Source: Bacillota bacterium
Lineage (GTDB): Bacteria; Bacillota; UBA4882; UBA8346
DNA length: 64,000 nucleotides
NCBI GenBank assembly: GCA_023426245.1
Contig: JAFABB010000051.1
Coordinates: forward strand, 124,001 to 188,000
Reading direction: 5' to 3'
The notes under the pieces are model-generated. The model had not been told where the DNA came from. It worked only from the letters and a program-made list of their open reading frames with translations, and made no database searches. The translations under genes and the position numbers were made by a program. Shown in pieces: positions 42,815-51,509 of the stretch (position 1 is the first letter of the stretch; the number at the start of each line of letters is the position of its first letter).

Positions 42815-44116
42815 ATGATGGATTTAGGAACAGTTGTATCATCGGGCACTAAAACTGCTGAACGGTTGGAAATTATTGGGGGAAATAGTTTATACGGTTC
42901 GGTGAAAGCAAGCGGTGCGAAAAACGCCGTTCTTAAACTGATGGCAGCCTCCCTATTGACGAATAATCGTTGTGTCATCCGGAATGTTCCAAGAATCAAA
43001 GATGTAGAAATCATGATTGGGGTTTTGCGAGCACTGGGAGTTGATGTAAATTGGGAGGATCAGACGACATTATTGATACATTCCAATCATGGACTCGGAT
43101 ATTCAGCCCCTGATGAATTAGTACGTGAGATGAGGGCTTCGGTTCAAGTTATGGGGCCGCTACTCACCCGTACCGGACGGGTTAAACTGTTCCAACCAGG
43201 TGGGTGCAATATCGGTTCACGTCCGATAGATTTACACCTAAAAGGCTTCAGGGCTTTAGGAGCAGAAGTCATTGAAGAACACGGCTATGTTTATATTCAA
43301 TCCAAAAGATTGAAAGGCACAGAAATCCATCTTGATTTTCCGAGTGTGGGTGCAACCGAGAATATCATGGCTGCGGCAATACTTGCCGAAGGAACTACAA
43401 TTATTCGGAATGCCGCTAAAGAACCTGAAATTATTGAAGAACAAAATTTTTATAACCGTCTGGGCGCTAAAATCCGGGGAGCCGGTACAGATACCATTCG
43501 CATTGAAGGAGTAAACCAATTAAACGATCGGGAAATCGATTATATGGTCATACCGGACCGGATTGAAGCCGGTACGTTTATGATCGCTGCAGCGATTACC
43601 GGTGGTGATGTAACCGTTGAAGATGTGATTCCCGAACATTTAGAAGCTCTGACTTCTAAACTGCGTGAGATTGGAATTACGGTGGAAACGGGTGAAGAAC
43701 AAATCAGGGTTCGCACAGAGCAAAAATTAAGAGGGGTTGACGTAACCGTATTGCCCTATCCCGGTTTTCCAACGGATTTGCAACCGCAGATTACAGCATT
43801 ATTATCGATTGCCGAAGGGACCAGCGTCATCACGGAAAATGTTTTTGGGGGACGTTTCAGTTATGTAGATGAATTAATCCGAATGGGCGCTTCGATCCGG
43901 GTTGAAAGCCGAAGTGCGATTGTTAAAGGAACGAATGCATTAAGCGGCGCTGTGGTTTATGCTCCCGATTTACGGGCTGGAGCTGCTCTGGTCATTGCTG
44001 GACTCGCTGCAGAAGGAAAAACAAACCTCGAGGGCCTTCAATATTTGGATCGGGGATATGAAAATATAGAAGCCAAATTATCCGGTCTTGGAGCGGAGAT
44101 TCGAAGGGTTGGCTAA
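42815..44116 (+). CDS. murA: UDP-GlcNAc 1-carboxyvinyltransferase MurA
   Basis: This 433-residue enzyme does the first committed step of peptidoglycan synthesis, adding phosphoenolpyruvate to UDP-GlcNAc. KASGAKNAVLKLMAAS carries the catalytic Lys, and GGCNIGSRPIDLH carries C131, the fosfomycin-sensitive Cys. FPTDLQPQ and NVFGGRFSYVDEL lie in the second domain. AGGAGG precedes ATG 42815. It is the last gene of the cell-wall cluster and is followed by a terminator. Confidence 0.97.
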   Translation: MMDLGTVVSSGTKTAERLEIIGGNSLYGSVKASGAKNAVLKLMAASLLTNNRCVIRNVPRIKDVEIMIGVLRALGVDVNWEDQTTLLIHSNHGLGYSAPDELVREMRASVQVMGPLLTRTGRVKLFQPGGCNIGSRPIDLHLKGFRALGAEVIEEHGYVYIQSKRLKGTEIHLDFPSVGATENIMAAAILAEGTTIIRNAAKEPEIIEEQNFYNRLGAKIRGAGTDTIRIEGVNQLNDREIDYMVIPDRIEAGTFMIAAAITGGDVTVEDVIPEHLEALTSKLREIGITVETGEEQIRVRTEQKLRGVDVTVLPYPGFPTDLQPQITALLSIAEGTSVITENVFGGRFSYVDELIRMGASIRVESRSAIVKGTNALSGAVVYAPDLRAGAALVIAGLAAEGKTNLEGLQYLDRGYENIEAKLSGLGAEIRRVG

Positions 44117-44209
44117 AGCATTTATCATTCGACAACGAATGTTTGGGTGGATGAGGCATTAGGAGTATAAACCGCTTATGATTGAATTAAAATTAATCGT
44201 CTTGAAAGT

Positions 44210-44241
44210 AGGCAAATGTCTCGGCAGATGCCTATTTTTGT
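44210..44241 (+). terminator. Terminator after murA
   Basis: AGGCA and TGCCT, with an interrupted inner stem (TG/CA), close a hairpin followed by ATTTTTG. It separates the cell-wall cluster from the fhs promoter. Confidence 0.6.
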
Positions 44242-44255
44242 TGCAAATCGGTATA

Positions 44256-44285
44256 TTGTGCTAAATTTGTCGGATCTGGTATAAT
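44256..44285 (+). promoter_or_regulatory. Promoter of fhs
   Basis: TTGTGC (44256-44261) and a perfect TATAAT (44280-44285) are separated by 18 bases. They lie about 35 bases upstream of the fhs start, so the leader is short. No operator or riboswitch is seen. Confidence 0.7.
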
Positions 44286-44320
44286 AAATCAATATGAGTA
44301 CTACTTTTGGAGGAACCTTT

Positions 44321-45994
44321 ATGCTATCGGATATTGAAATCGCTCAAGCATCACCGATGATTCCCATTCAAAAGATCGCCGCCATATGCAAAATTCCTGA
44401 AAAATATCTTGAACCTTACGGGAAATACAAAGCAAAAGTCGATTTGAAATTTTACGATGAATTAAAATCAAAAAAAGATGGGAAGTTGATTTATGTTACG
44501 GCGATTACTCCTACACCTGCAGGTGAAGGAAAAACCTGCACCGCAATCGGACTCGGGCAGGCCCTTGGTAAAGCCGGAAAAAGTGTGATGCTTTGTTTAC
44601 GGGAACCTTCTTTAGGTCCGGTATTTGGAGTGAAGGGTGGAGCAACCGGTGGAGGCTACTCACAGGTTATGCCGATGGATGAAATCAACCTGCACTTTAC
44701 CGGGGATATCCACGCGATAACCACGGCACATAATTTATTGGCCGCACTCGTCGATAATCATATCGCCCATGGCAATGAATTGGAAATTGATCTCAAACGG
44801 GTAGTCTGGAGACGGGTGATGGACATCTCTGACCGGGAGCTGCGCAATATCGTTATTGGGCTTGGCGGTAAAGGAGATGGAGTCATTCATGAGAGCGGTT
44901 TTGATATTACCGTGGCTTCTGAAATTATGGCCATCATTTGCCTGACGAGCGGTTTGACTGATTTGAAGGAGCGTTTGGGGAAAATCGTAGTGGCCTATAA
45001 TACCAAAGGCGAACCGGTTTTGGCGCGGGATCTGAAAGCTGTCGGGGCGATGGCCTTGCTCTTGAAAGATGCTTTAAATCCTAATTTGGTGCAAACACTG
45101 GAGGGGCAACCGGCGTTTATTCATGGCGGCCCTTTTGCCAATATTGCTCACGGAAATAATAGCATTATTGCGACAAAAATGGCGTTAAAATTGGCCGATT
45201 ATGTAGTAACCGAAGGGGGATTCGCATCCGATCTGGGAGCGGAAAAGTTTTTCGATATCGTCAGTCGAACTGCGGAAGTAAAGCCGGCGATGGCAGTTTT
45301 GGTAGCCTCGGTGCGGGCTCTGAAATTCCATGGTGGAGTGGCAAAAGAGGATTTAAACCGGGAGAATCTATCAGCCTTGGAAAAGGGGCTGCCCAATTTA
45401 GAACAACACCTTCGGAACTTACGGGAAAACTATGGGCTTCCAGTGGTGGTGGCGATTAACTGTTTTCCCACCGACAGTGACAGCGAATTACAGTTCTTAG
45501 AGGAATATTGCCGTAAATTAAAAGTGAAGGCAGCTGTTTCTCAAGTCGTAGCTAGGGGTGGTGCCGGCGGTGAACAACTTGTGGAACAAGTCCTGGCAGC
45601 CTTAGAGGAGGAACCCAATTCTTTTGCTTCACTCTATGAACTGGAACTTCCTTTGCAAGAAAAAATCGCTGTAATAGCACGTAAAGTCTACGGCGCGTCC
45701 GGAGTTAAATTTACGAAAGAAGCGGAACAGGCCCTGAAGAATTTCGTCCGGCTCGGATTTGATAAATTACCGGTCTGCATTGCCAAGACCCAGATGTCTC
45801 TTTCCGATGATCCGGCGCTTAAAGGCGCACCTACAGGTTGGGAGTTGACCATCAGAGAACTTCGGGTATCAGCCGGCGCAGGGTTTGTGGTGGCTATTGC
45901 CGGTAGCATCCTGACCATGCCGGGTTTGCCGAAAGTCCCGGCTGCTGAAGGAATTGATATATTGGAGGATGGAAAGATCGTGGGACTGTTTTAG
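44321..45994 (+). CDS. fhs: Formate-tetrahydrofolate ligase
   Basis: This 557-residue enzyme joins formate to tetrahydrofolate with ATP, feeding purines and serine and, in acetogens, the methyl branch of the Wood-Ljungdahl pathway. The nucleotide loop TPTPAGEGKTCTAIGLGQAL, SLGPVFGVKGGATGGGYSQV and DINLHFTGDIHAI-like region are diagnostic, and the C-terminus ends MPGLPKVPAAEGIDILEDGKIVGLF. I use ATG 44321, seven bases after GGAGG; ATG 44294 has no such site. It stands alone under its own promoter with no other one-carbon genes near. Confidence 0.97.
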   Translation: MLSDIEIAQASPMIPIQKIAAICKIPEKYLEPYGKYKAKVDLKFYDELKSKKDGKLIYVTAITPTPAGEGKTCTAIGLGQALGKAGKSVMLCLREPSLGPVFGVKGGATGGGYSQVMPMDEINLHFTGDIHAITTAHNLLAALVDNHIAHGNELEIDLKRVVWRRVMDISDRELRNIVIGLGGKGDGVIHESGFDITVASEIMAIICLTSGLTDLKERLGKIVVAYNTKGEPVLARDLKAVGAMALLLKDALNPNLVQTLEGQPAFIHGGPFANIAHGNNSIIATKMALKLADYVVTEGGFASDLGAEKFFDIVSRTAEVKPAMAVLVASVRALKFHGGVAKEDLNRENLSALEKGLPNLEQHLRNLRENYGLPVVVAINCFPTDSDSELQFLEEYCRKLKVKAAVSQVVARGGAGGEQLVEQVLAALEEEPNSFASLYELELPLQEKIAVIARKVYGASGVKFTKEAEQALKNFVRLGFDKLPVCIAKTQMSLSDDPALKGAPTGWELTIRELRVSAGAGFVVAIAGSILTMPGLPKVPAAEGIDILEDGKIVGLF

Positions 45995-46118
45995 AATAAA
46001 CCAATCACCAAGTTCAAGTTAGCTCTAAGAATTTATGTTGCTCCCAGCGTGTGCAATGCAGCAACAATCTACGTTTCAGGAAGCCTAAGTGCCAGCCCAA
46101 ATTTATACTCTGATACCG

Positions 46119-46249
46119 GGCTGTCCCAAAAGTAAATTCGTGCGATAAACGCACGCAGGATAAAGACATACAATATATTAAAATAATTCATTCGATGAAG
46201 CTATATATTGTATGTCTTATTGATTTTAAGTTGCTTTTTAGACAGTCTC
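46119..46249. mobile_element. MITE-like element, copy 1
   Basis: This is a non-coding element of about 131 bases. One end reads GGCTGTCCCAAAAGTAAATT and the other GACAGTCTC, which are inverted relatives. Inside, GACATACAATATAT (46165-46178) is the perfect inverse of ATATATTGTATGTC (46203-46216), and CGTGCG/CGCACG forms a small hairpin at 46139-46155. A related element lies in reverse orientation at 51394-51509. It sits between the convergent fhs and hydrolase genes. Confidence 0.75.
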
Positions 46250-46273
46250 GCCGGGGGGCTGGGTGAATAGGAC

Positions 46274-47392
46274 CTACATAGCCAGCTTTTCTCTAAACCA
46301 GTCGATGATCTCCGGAAATACTTCATCCAAATAATTTTGCGTACAATGCTCGCCATCTTCATAATAGCGAAGCAGATTTTCTCCCCTAGCCCATTTCATC
46401 ATCTTTTCAGCATGAACTTTGGGCGTTGGCATGACCTCGTCATTTCCGGCGTGGAAAAATAGGAGAGGCACTTCCAGAGCGGGAGCGTTTTCAATGTCCC
46501 AATCGAATGGATTCACCGCTTCGGCCAGAGTTTGGCGTCCGGTCATATAGGTGACTCCCCGCTGCCAGATTGGATTAAGGCGTTTGAGACCTGCGAGGCC
46601 GCCGATGAAGGTTAGGCCGCTGTTGCCGACGACGCATTTTACCCGTTTGTCATGGGCTGCGCACATCGGCGCCAAATACCCGCCTAGGCTGAAGCCGATC
46701 AAAGCGATTCTCTGTACATCAATAGAATAGATTGGATTCTTTTCAAACCAGTCGATAATTGCCGACACGGCTTTGGGGTATTCTTTAACATCAAATTTCA
46801 TACTTTTCCATAGTTCTCCTTGACCAGGACCGTCAAATGTAAAATGGTTAAAACCGTTTTGCCGGTATATTGTACCTTGGGCGTGGCCTTCCGCTTCTTT
46901 AATATTGTCCATACCGTTGATAAAAATAATCAGTGGCTGATTAGGAACTGCAGCAAGTCTGAGATATCCGGGGACTTCGACGCCCCCAAAGGGCACATCA
47001 ATGCGGATGGGCTTTTCTTTTTCGGGATATAAACTGATGGCCATTTGATAGCTTTTTCTGGCTTTCTGTTGAGTAGTTTCTTTTTGGTCTTGGTCAATAA
47101 AAAAGATATGTTGGCCAACATGATAACAGCCCACCGCTTCATGAAACAGGGATTTTGCTTGAGTTTGGTAGCCTTTTGTCAATGCCAGCTCCGCTTTTTT
47201 ATACAAGGCATCGCCTTCTTTGGCCCATTCACCACACCAATCCAGCCAATTGGTTACTCGTGACACCACTCGTTTTAACCGGCCATAATCGACTCCGAAA
47301 GATAAGATTCTTCCATACCAGCGGTGATAAACTCTTTTTTCGTTAAAAATGAACCGGAACGCGAACTTTTCTTTGAAAGATAATTTGACCAT
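46274..47392 (-). CDS. Alpha/beta hydrolase (FrsA/DHPON-hydrolase-like)
   Basis: This 372-residue serine hydrolase has a helical cap N-terminal domain to about residue 150 and an alpha/beta core after it. The nucleophile motif is GFSLGGYLAP, the oxyanion side is FINGMDNIKEAEG, and the acid and His are in HAGNDEVMP and DGEHCTQNYLDE. Relatives with this helical extension include FrsA-like esterases and 2,6-dihydroxypseudooxynicotine hydrolase; the substrate here is unknown. ATG 47392 has AGGAGG upstream; the frame continues to 47542 but runs into the neighbour. It is the second of two paralogous genes controlled by a MarR protein. Confidence 0.85.
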   Translation of the reverse strand: MVKLSFKEKFAFRFIFNEKRVYHRWYGRILSFGVDYGRLKRVVSRVTNWLDWCGEWAKEGDALYKKAELALTKGYQTQAKSLFHEAVGCYHVGQHIFFIDQDQKETTQQKARKSYQMAISLYPEKEKPIRIDVPFGGVEVPGYLRLAAVPNQPLIIFINGMDNIKEAEGHAQGTIYRQNGFNHFTFDGPGQGELWKSMKFDVKEYPKAVSAIIDWFEKNPIYSIDVQRIALIGFSLGGYLAPMCAAHDKRVKCVVGNSGLTFIGGLAGLKRLNPIWQRGVTYMTGRQTLAEAVNPFDWDIENAPALEVPLLFFHAGNDEVMPTPKVHAEKMMKWARGENLLRYYEDGEHCTQNYLDEVFPEIIDWFREKLAM

Positions 47393-47417
47393 AGTGATTT
47401 CCTCCTTTGAATTTACT

Positions 47418-48476
47418 TTATTTGGATAAATGCTCAAACATCCAATCTCCCATTTTTGGCAAAAGTTCATCGAAACAGCTGGAACAAACATGTTCAGCAT
47501 CTTCGTATACCCAAAGCTCTTTTTCTCCTGATGCCCATTCATTGATTTTATGAGCCTGCCTCAGATCAAAAAGATAGTCCTTGCCGCCGTGAATGATTAG
47601 TATAGGTTGGCGTATTTTGTCGGGAAGCGCTGCTAGTGACAGCTGTCCGTATAATTGTTGGAGTTCGGCATCGTCTTTTATACCATACTGGGCGCATAAG
47701 GCTCCATGGACCGGTGGTGGAAATTTTGCCAGCGGTTCTGCGTCAAAAAAACTACCCAGACAAATACAAGCGGTAATCCGTTCAATTAGCACCGCCGAAC
47801 GCACCGCCAGATGGCCTCCGAAACTTACCCCGAAGAGGCCGAGCCGTTTGGGACGGAAAAAGGGACTAGCGGTGATGAAATCGATTACGGTTGAGATTAC
47901 CGATTCAATTTCCGGACTTAGCCTGGACTGTCCAAGGAGTTCCCCTTGACCCGGGGCGTCAATACAAAGCGTCGATAGCCCCCTTTTGAAAAAAGCCTCG
48001 CTGAAGTAGAAAAGTTCCACTTCTTTCGCAGAGTCCAGCCCATTCATTAAGATCACCAGCGGACTATCCGGAGTAGCGACCCGGAGGTAACCTGGTAAGC
48101 GTTTATCCAAATACGGAACTTCAATCCGTTCTATTTTGGGGCTGAAAAATTCGATCATTTTCAGGAAATTATCGTGGGAAGCTTTACGGATATCCAGTTT
48201 GGTCTGTGAATAAGGCTGAAACAATTGTGTGTAATGAAAATAATCGGACGCTCTATGCCATAGTTCCACAGCGGTGACTGTTTGGTCTTTACGCCGCGCT
48301 TCATCGGCAAGACCTGCATAGCGTTTGGCCATCCGGAAAATTTCGCCAAACCATGCCGCGAAATCCATGGGGTCGGCTTTAATTCTTTTAAAGTCCCCAT
48401 ACGAAAGCCCCAACCGCAAAAGCCGCTGCTGTAACATTTCTAATTCCGGAGAATGACTGCAATTTTCCAAGACCAT
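47418..48476 (-). CDS. Alpha/beta hydrolase, paralogue
   Basis: This 352-residue protein of the same family as the next gene has the same order of parts: helical N-terminal cap, oxyanion motif LMNGLDSAKEVEL, nucleophile GVSFGGHLAV, acid HGGKDYLFD, His DAEHVCSS. The start ATG 48476 lies seven bases after AGGAGG. It is 25 bases ahead of its paralogue and 65 bases after marR, whose operator lies in that gap. Tandem duplication with divergence is likely. The substrate may be an aromatic or phenolic ester sensed by the MarR protein, which is inference. Confidence 0.85.
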   Translation of the reverse strand: MVLENCSHSPELEMLQQRLLRLGLSYGDFKRIKADPMDFAAWFGEIFRMAKRYAGLADEARRKDQTVTAVELWHRASDYFHYTQLFQPYSQTKLDIRKASHDNFLKMIEFFSPKIERIEVPYLDKRLPGYLRVATPDSPLVILMNGLDSAKEVELFYFSEAFFKRGLSTLCIDAPGQGELLGQSRLSPEIESVISTVIDFITASPFFRPKRLGLFGVSFGGHLAVRSAVLIERITACICLGSFFDAEPLAKFPPPVHGALCAQYGIKDDAELQQLYGQLSLAALPDKIRQPILIIHGGKDYLFDLRQAHKINEWASGEKELWVYEDAEHVCSSCFDELLPKMGDWMFEHLSK

Positions 48477-48498
48477 ACTGTTTCCTCCTTCAAGGATT

Positions 48499-48526
48499 AA
48501 TATATTAATAATAGTTGTCGTGACAA
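48499..48526 (-). promoter_or_regulatory. Promoter and MarR operator of the hydrolase genes
   Basis: On the minus strand TTGTCA (48526-48521) and TATATT (48504-48499) are 16 bases apart. The perfect palindrome TTGTCGTGACAA (48515-48526) covers the -35. It shares both half-sites with the operator ahead of marR itself. Confidence 0.75.
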
Positions 48527-48541
48527 GTGTTATCTAAAAAA

Positions 48542-48964
48542 TTAGATATTCATGGACATTTTTTGAAGAATGTTTTTTAAGGTTTCAATTTCTTCATCCG
48601 TAATATCTTTGCGGGCCTTTTGCAAGACTTCCATCGCGCCTGTAATCATCTCCCCGCGAAACTCTCGTCCTTTCGGAGTCAGAAATACCAAAAGAATTCT
48701 CCGGTCATTCTCATCAGACTGCCGGGAAATAAAGCCTTTTTTTTCTAATTTCTCTAAAATCCGTCCGGTATTCGGCTGATCTTTAGCTGTTTTTTCAGCT
48801 AATTCTTTTTGGGTTACTCCGTCTTTATCCCATAAGCGGTTTAGAACAGCCCATTGTTCTGCGGTAATTTCATAATTACTAAAGCAACGGTTTAGTTCAT
48901 TTTTTAATTTTAGGGCCACAACATTGACCCAATAACCAAAAGAATTATCAATGTTAAATTGCAA
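48542..48964 (-). CDS. MarR-family transcriptional regulator
   Basis: This 140-residue winged-helix dimer of the MarR family shows the DNA-binding region VTQKELAEKTAKDQPNTGRILEKLEKKGFISRQ and the wing DENDRRILLVFLTPKGRE. I start at TTG 48964, behind AAGGAG, instead of an ATG at 49009, because the marR promoter lies at 48981-49009. The protein likely represses itself and the two hydrolase genes downstream through TTGTC-N2-GACAA sites; release by an aromatic ligand would be typical of the family. Confidence 0.9.
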   Translation of the reverse strand: MQFNIDNSFGYWVNVVALKLKNELNRCFSNYEITAEQWAVLNRLWDKDGVTQKELAEKTAKDQPNTGRILEKLEKKGFISRQSDENDRRILLVFLTPKGREFRGEMITGAMEVLQKARKDITDEEIETLKNILQKMSMNI

Positions 48965-48980
48965 TATAAACAACTCCTTG

Positions 48981-49014
48981 AATATAGTTGTCATGAATAT
49001 TATTGTCAAGACAA
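48981..49014 (-). promoter_or_regulatory. Promoter and operators of marR
   Basis: On the minus strand TTGACA (49009-49004) and TATATT (48986-48981) are 17 bases apart. The palindrome TTGTCAAGACAA (49003-49014) overlaps the -35. A further half-site TTGTCATGA (48988-48996) lies in the spacer. This is a textbook autorepression layout. Confidence 0.8.
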
Positions 49015-49139
49015 TTATAATTTAATGATCGCTCACTGTCAAGTTTGAAAGCAACCCAAATATTAATTAACTTCCAGCCAAAGAATAAAGTGCTTAGGGA
49101 AACATCGTAAGGGTAGGCAAAAAGGAAATACCAAAATTG

Positions 49140-49203
49140 TTGACATTATCCTTAGAATGTAATACCATTTAAGTGGACATATCAACATGTCATCATGATG
49201 GCA
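49140..49203 (+). promoter_or_regulatory. Promoter and operator-like palindrome of the gntR gene
   Basis: TTGACA (49140-49145) and TACCAT (49163-49168) are separated by 17 bases. Downstream, TGTCATCATGATGGCA (49188-49203) is a 16-bp palindrome with one mismatched pair, flanked by GGACAT and ATGTCC. A GntR/HutC regulator could bind there to control its own gene and the operon after it. Confidence 0.6.
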
Positions 49204-49305
49204 TGTCCAGGAATTCCGAAACTTTTTTTATTGAATGGAATGATCTTTGAATTCGATATGACGGCACGTCAATCAGATATTAAGTTTTGGCCGGAGGTGA
49301 GTGAA

Positions 49306-50034
49306 TTGATAAATGGAATGGCTCCGAAATATTTCATCGTCAAAAATAAAGTGCTGGAAATGATCGATAAGGAAGAAATCGCTTCAACCGGCATAATCCC
49401 CAGTGAGCGGGAATTGATGAAAATGTTCGAAGTGAGTCGAATTACGGCAAAAAAAGCCATTGATGATTTGGTAAAGGAAGGGTATCTCTACCGGGTGCAA
49501 GGCAAAGGAACATTTGTGAAAAATGAAACCCTAAACCAAGATTTAGTGTCCATTACCAGCTGCACCAACGATATTCTTAATATGGGCATGGTTCCTTCAA
49601 AGAAGTTGTTGGCTGCGGAAGTTTTATCGGCAGACCAAGCGCGGATGAAAAGACTGCAATTATGTGACGGGGACAAAGTTTATATGGTCAAGCGTGTTTA
49701 TTTTGCCGATCATGAGCCACTTAACTTGACAACAACCTATTTGCCCTGCAAACTTTTTCCGGGTATTGAAAACTATGATTTTGGTGTTGAATCAATCTAT
49801 CATACATTAGAAACCCAATACAATACCCGGATTACCAAAGCAACCCGGACCATCGAAGCCGTACTTGCAGCGGATCAAGTTTCTGAGATTTTAGGCATCG
49901 AAGAGGGAGAAGCGATTCTTTTATTCAGAGCCGTAACGCTCGGTATCGTAAATGGAAAGGAGGCGCCAATCGAGACATTTAAAAGCTATTACCGAACCGA
50001 TAAATTTAAATTTTATATCAATCAGGTTAAATAA
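49306..50034 (+). CDS. GntR/HutC-family transcriptional regulator
   Basis: This 242-residue regulator has an N-terminal winged helix (IPSERELMKMFEVSRITAKKAIDDLVKEGYLYRVQGKGTFV) and a C-terminal UTRA ligand domain (KLFPGIENYDFGVESIYHTLE, VLAADQVSEILGIEEGEAILLFRAV). I start at TTG 49306, eight bases after GGAGG; this gives the family's usual 240 residues, and earlier ATGs would add 37 unrelated residues. UTRA domains bind sugars, phosphosugars or similar small molecules. It lies 63 bases before the BMP binding protein, so its ligand is likely a compound of that nucleoside operon. Confidence 0.92.
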   Translation: MINGMAPKYFIVKNKVLEMIDKEEIASTGIIPSERELMKMFEVSRITAKKAIDDLVKEGYLYRVQGKGTFVKNETLNQDLVSITSCTNDILNMGMVPSKKLLAAEVLSADQARMKRLQLCDGDKVYMVKRVYFADHEPLNLTTTYLPCKLFPGIENYDFGVESIYHTLETQYNTRITKATRTIEAVLAADQVSEILGIEEGEAILLFRAVTLGIVNGKEAPIETFKSYYRTDKFKFYINQVK

Positions 50035-50097
50035 GTAAACGTGTTTTTCGAATCGTAATGAACAAAGTATACAGAACAATAATAAGGAGCAAATTCA

Positions 50098-51270
50098 ATG
50101 AAAAAAAATCGTTTACGGGTAATCGTTGCAATTTCACTCATGGCGGTCTTGATAATGTCCTTATTGGTTACGGGTTATGCCAAGCAACAGGATTTGAGAG
50201 TCGCCTTAATCACCTCTGCGGCTGGAGCCAATGACAAAGGGTATAACGAATCGGCTATCAAGGGTCTCGAACAGGCGAAAAAAATGTTCAAAATCCAATA
50301 TAAAGTGGTTGAGTCCTCGGATATTCCAGGTAGTTTGGCTCAACTTGCAGAGAATGGTTATCAGGTGATTTTTAGTCTGGAGTACAATTTTGACGCTCTC
50401 ATTAAAGGAGTGGGCGGGAAAAAAGCGATCGCAGCGCAATATCCCAATACAACATTTGTGGTTTTCAACGATAGCCCCAATATCGATGAAAATGGAAAAG
50501 TTATCAATAAAAATGTTGTGTCAATTCTTTTTGATGTGCATGAGTCTTCTTTTATGGCTGGTGTTTTGAGCGTTTTGGTGAATGAAAATGCCAAAATCCT
50601 CTTTAATACCCAAGATTATAACTTTACTGCCGGGGATGCCGGCCGGAAAATTGGTTTCATTGGTGGGACCAAGTCCAATGGCATTACCGTATTCAGCTAT
50701 GGTTTTGCCGAAGGAATCAACTATGAAGCGAAAAAATTGAATGTTAAGTACATCTATTTCAGTGATTACAACGCTGGATTCACCGATTCTGCAGCAGGGG
50801 CAACCAAAGCCAATACTTATTATCAAAATGGGGCCAATGTCGTGTTTGGTGTTGCCGGAGCAGTTGGCGACGGTATCGACTCGAAGGCTAAAGAAGTCAA
50901 AAAACTTTCCATTGAAGTTGATGCCAATAAAGACGGCAATCAACCGGGTTATGTTCTGACCAGTGTCCTCAAGAATACCAGGGTACCCGTTCTGGCTATC
51001 ATTAAGAACCTTAAAAATGGGACTTTAAATCAAGTTAACGGTAAGGTTATCAATTACAACCTGGCATCAGGCGCTACCGGTATTACTGATTTGAGTGTTA
51101 TTGAGTCAAAAGTGACCCCCCAAGGAAAAGCGAAATGGACTGAGATCAAGAGTGAATTAAGCGCTGTCGCAAAAAAAATCGCCAATGGCGCCATCAAAGT
51201 AACCAATGCTCAAGCGGGAGCAGCCTTCCATAAGGCCAATCTCAAAGAGCTTTCCATGCCCAATGATTAA
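50098..51270 (+). CDS. BMP-family nucleoside-binding protein
   Basis: This 390-residue binding protein belongs to the basic membrane protein (BmpA/PnrA/Med) family, which delivers purine or other nucleosides to ABC transporters. The signal peptide covers residues 1-27 and ends VTGYAKQQ. The core begins RVALITSAAGANDKGYNESAIKGLEQ, the family hallmark, and GIDSKAKEV lies near the domain crossover. The usual lipobox Cys is replaced, so it is secreted and not lipid-anchored. AAGGAGC precedes the ATG. It is the first gene of the transport and catabolic operon. Confidence 0.92.
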   Translation: MKKNRLRVIVAISLMAVLIMSLLVTGYAKQQDLRVALITSAAGANDKGYNESAIKGLEQAKKMFKIQYKVVESSDIPGSLAQLAENGYQVIFSLEYNFDALIKGVGGKKAIAAQYPNTTFVVFNDSPNIDENGKVINKNVVSILFDVHESSFMAGVLSVLVNENAKILFNTQDYNFTAGDAGRKIGFIGGTKSNGITVFSYGFAEGINYEAKKLNVKYIYFSDYNAGFTDSAAGATKANTYYQNGANVVFGVAGAVGDGIDSKAKEVKKLSIEVDANKDGNQPGYVLTSVLKNTRVPVLAIIKNLKNGTLNQVNGKVINYNLASGATGITDLSVIESKVTPQGKAKWTEIKSELSAVAKKIANGAIKVTNAQAGAAFHKANLKELSMPND

Positions 51271-51393
51271 TTATCAGAAATCTTAATACAGAAAGCAGTT
51301 TCATTCAAAATAGTATGGCGCTGGGTAGACCTTGTCAAGGTTTGTGCGGCTAGTCGTACCCGTTGAAAAAAGTTAGGTTTTTCCTATGTCCCG

Positions 51394-51509
51394 GAGGCTG
51401 TCTGAAAGGTAATTTAAATCGCAAAAAAATACAATATATCGCTTCTGTGAATATGTTTATTTCAATAGTTGTATTTCTTGATCAATAAATTTCCTTTTGG
51501 GACAGCCTC
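51394..51509. mobile_element. MITE-like element, copy 2
   Basis: This 116-base non-coding element has ends GAGGCTGTC (51394-51402) and GACAGCCTC (51501-51509), perfect 9-bp inverse copies. Read on the minus strand it matches the element at 46119-46249 (GGCTGTCCCAAAAG start, then an ACAATATA-type core). It lies between the binding-protein gene and the ATPase gene of the same operon, so it was inserted into or retained in an operon, and may fold as an mRNA hairpin. Confidence 0.75.
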
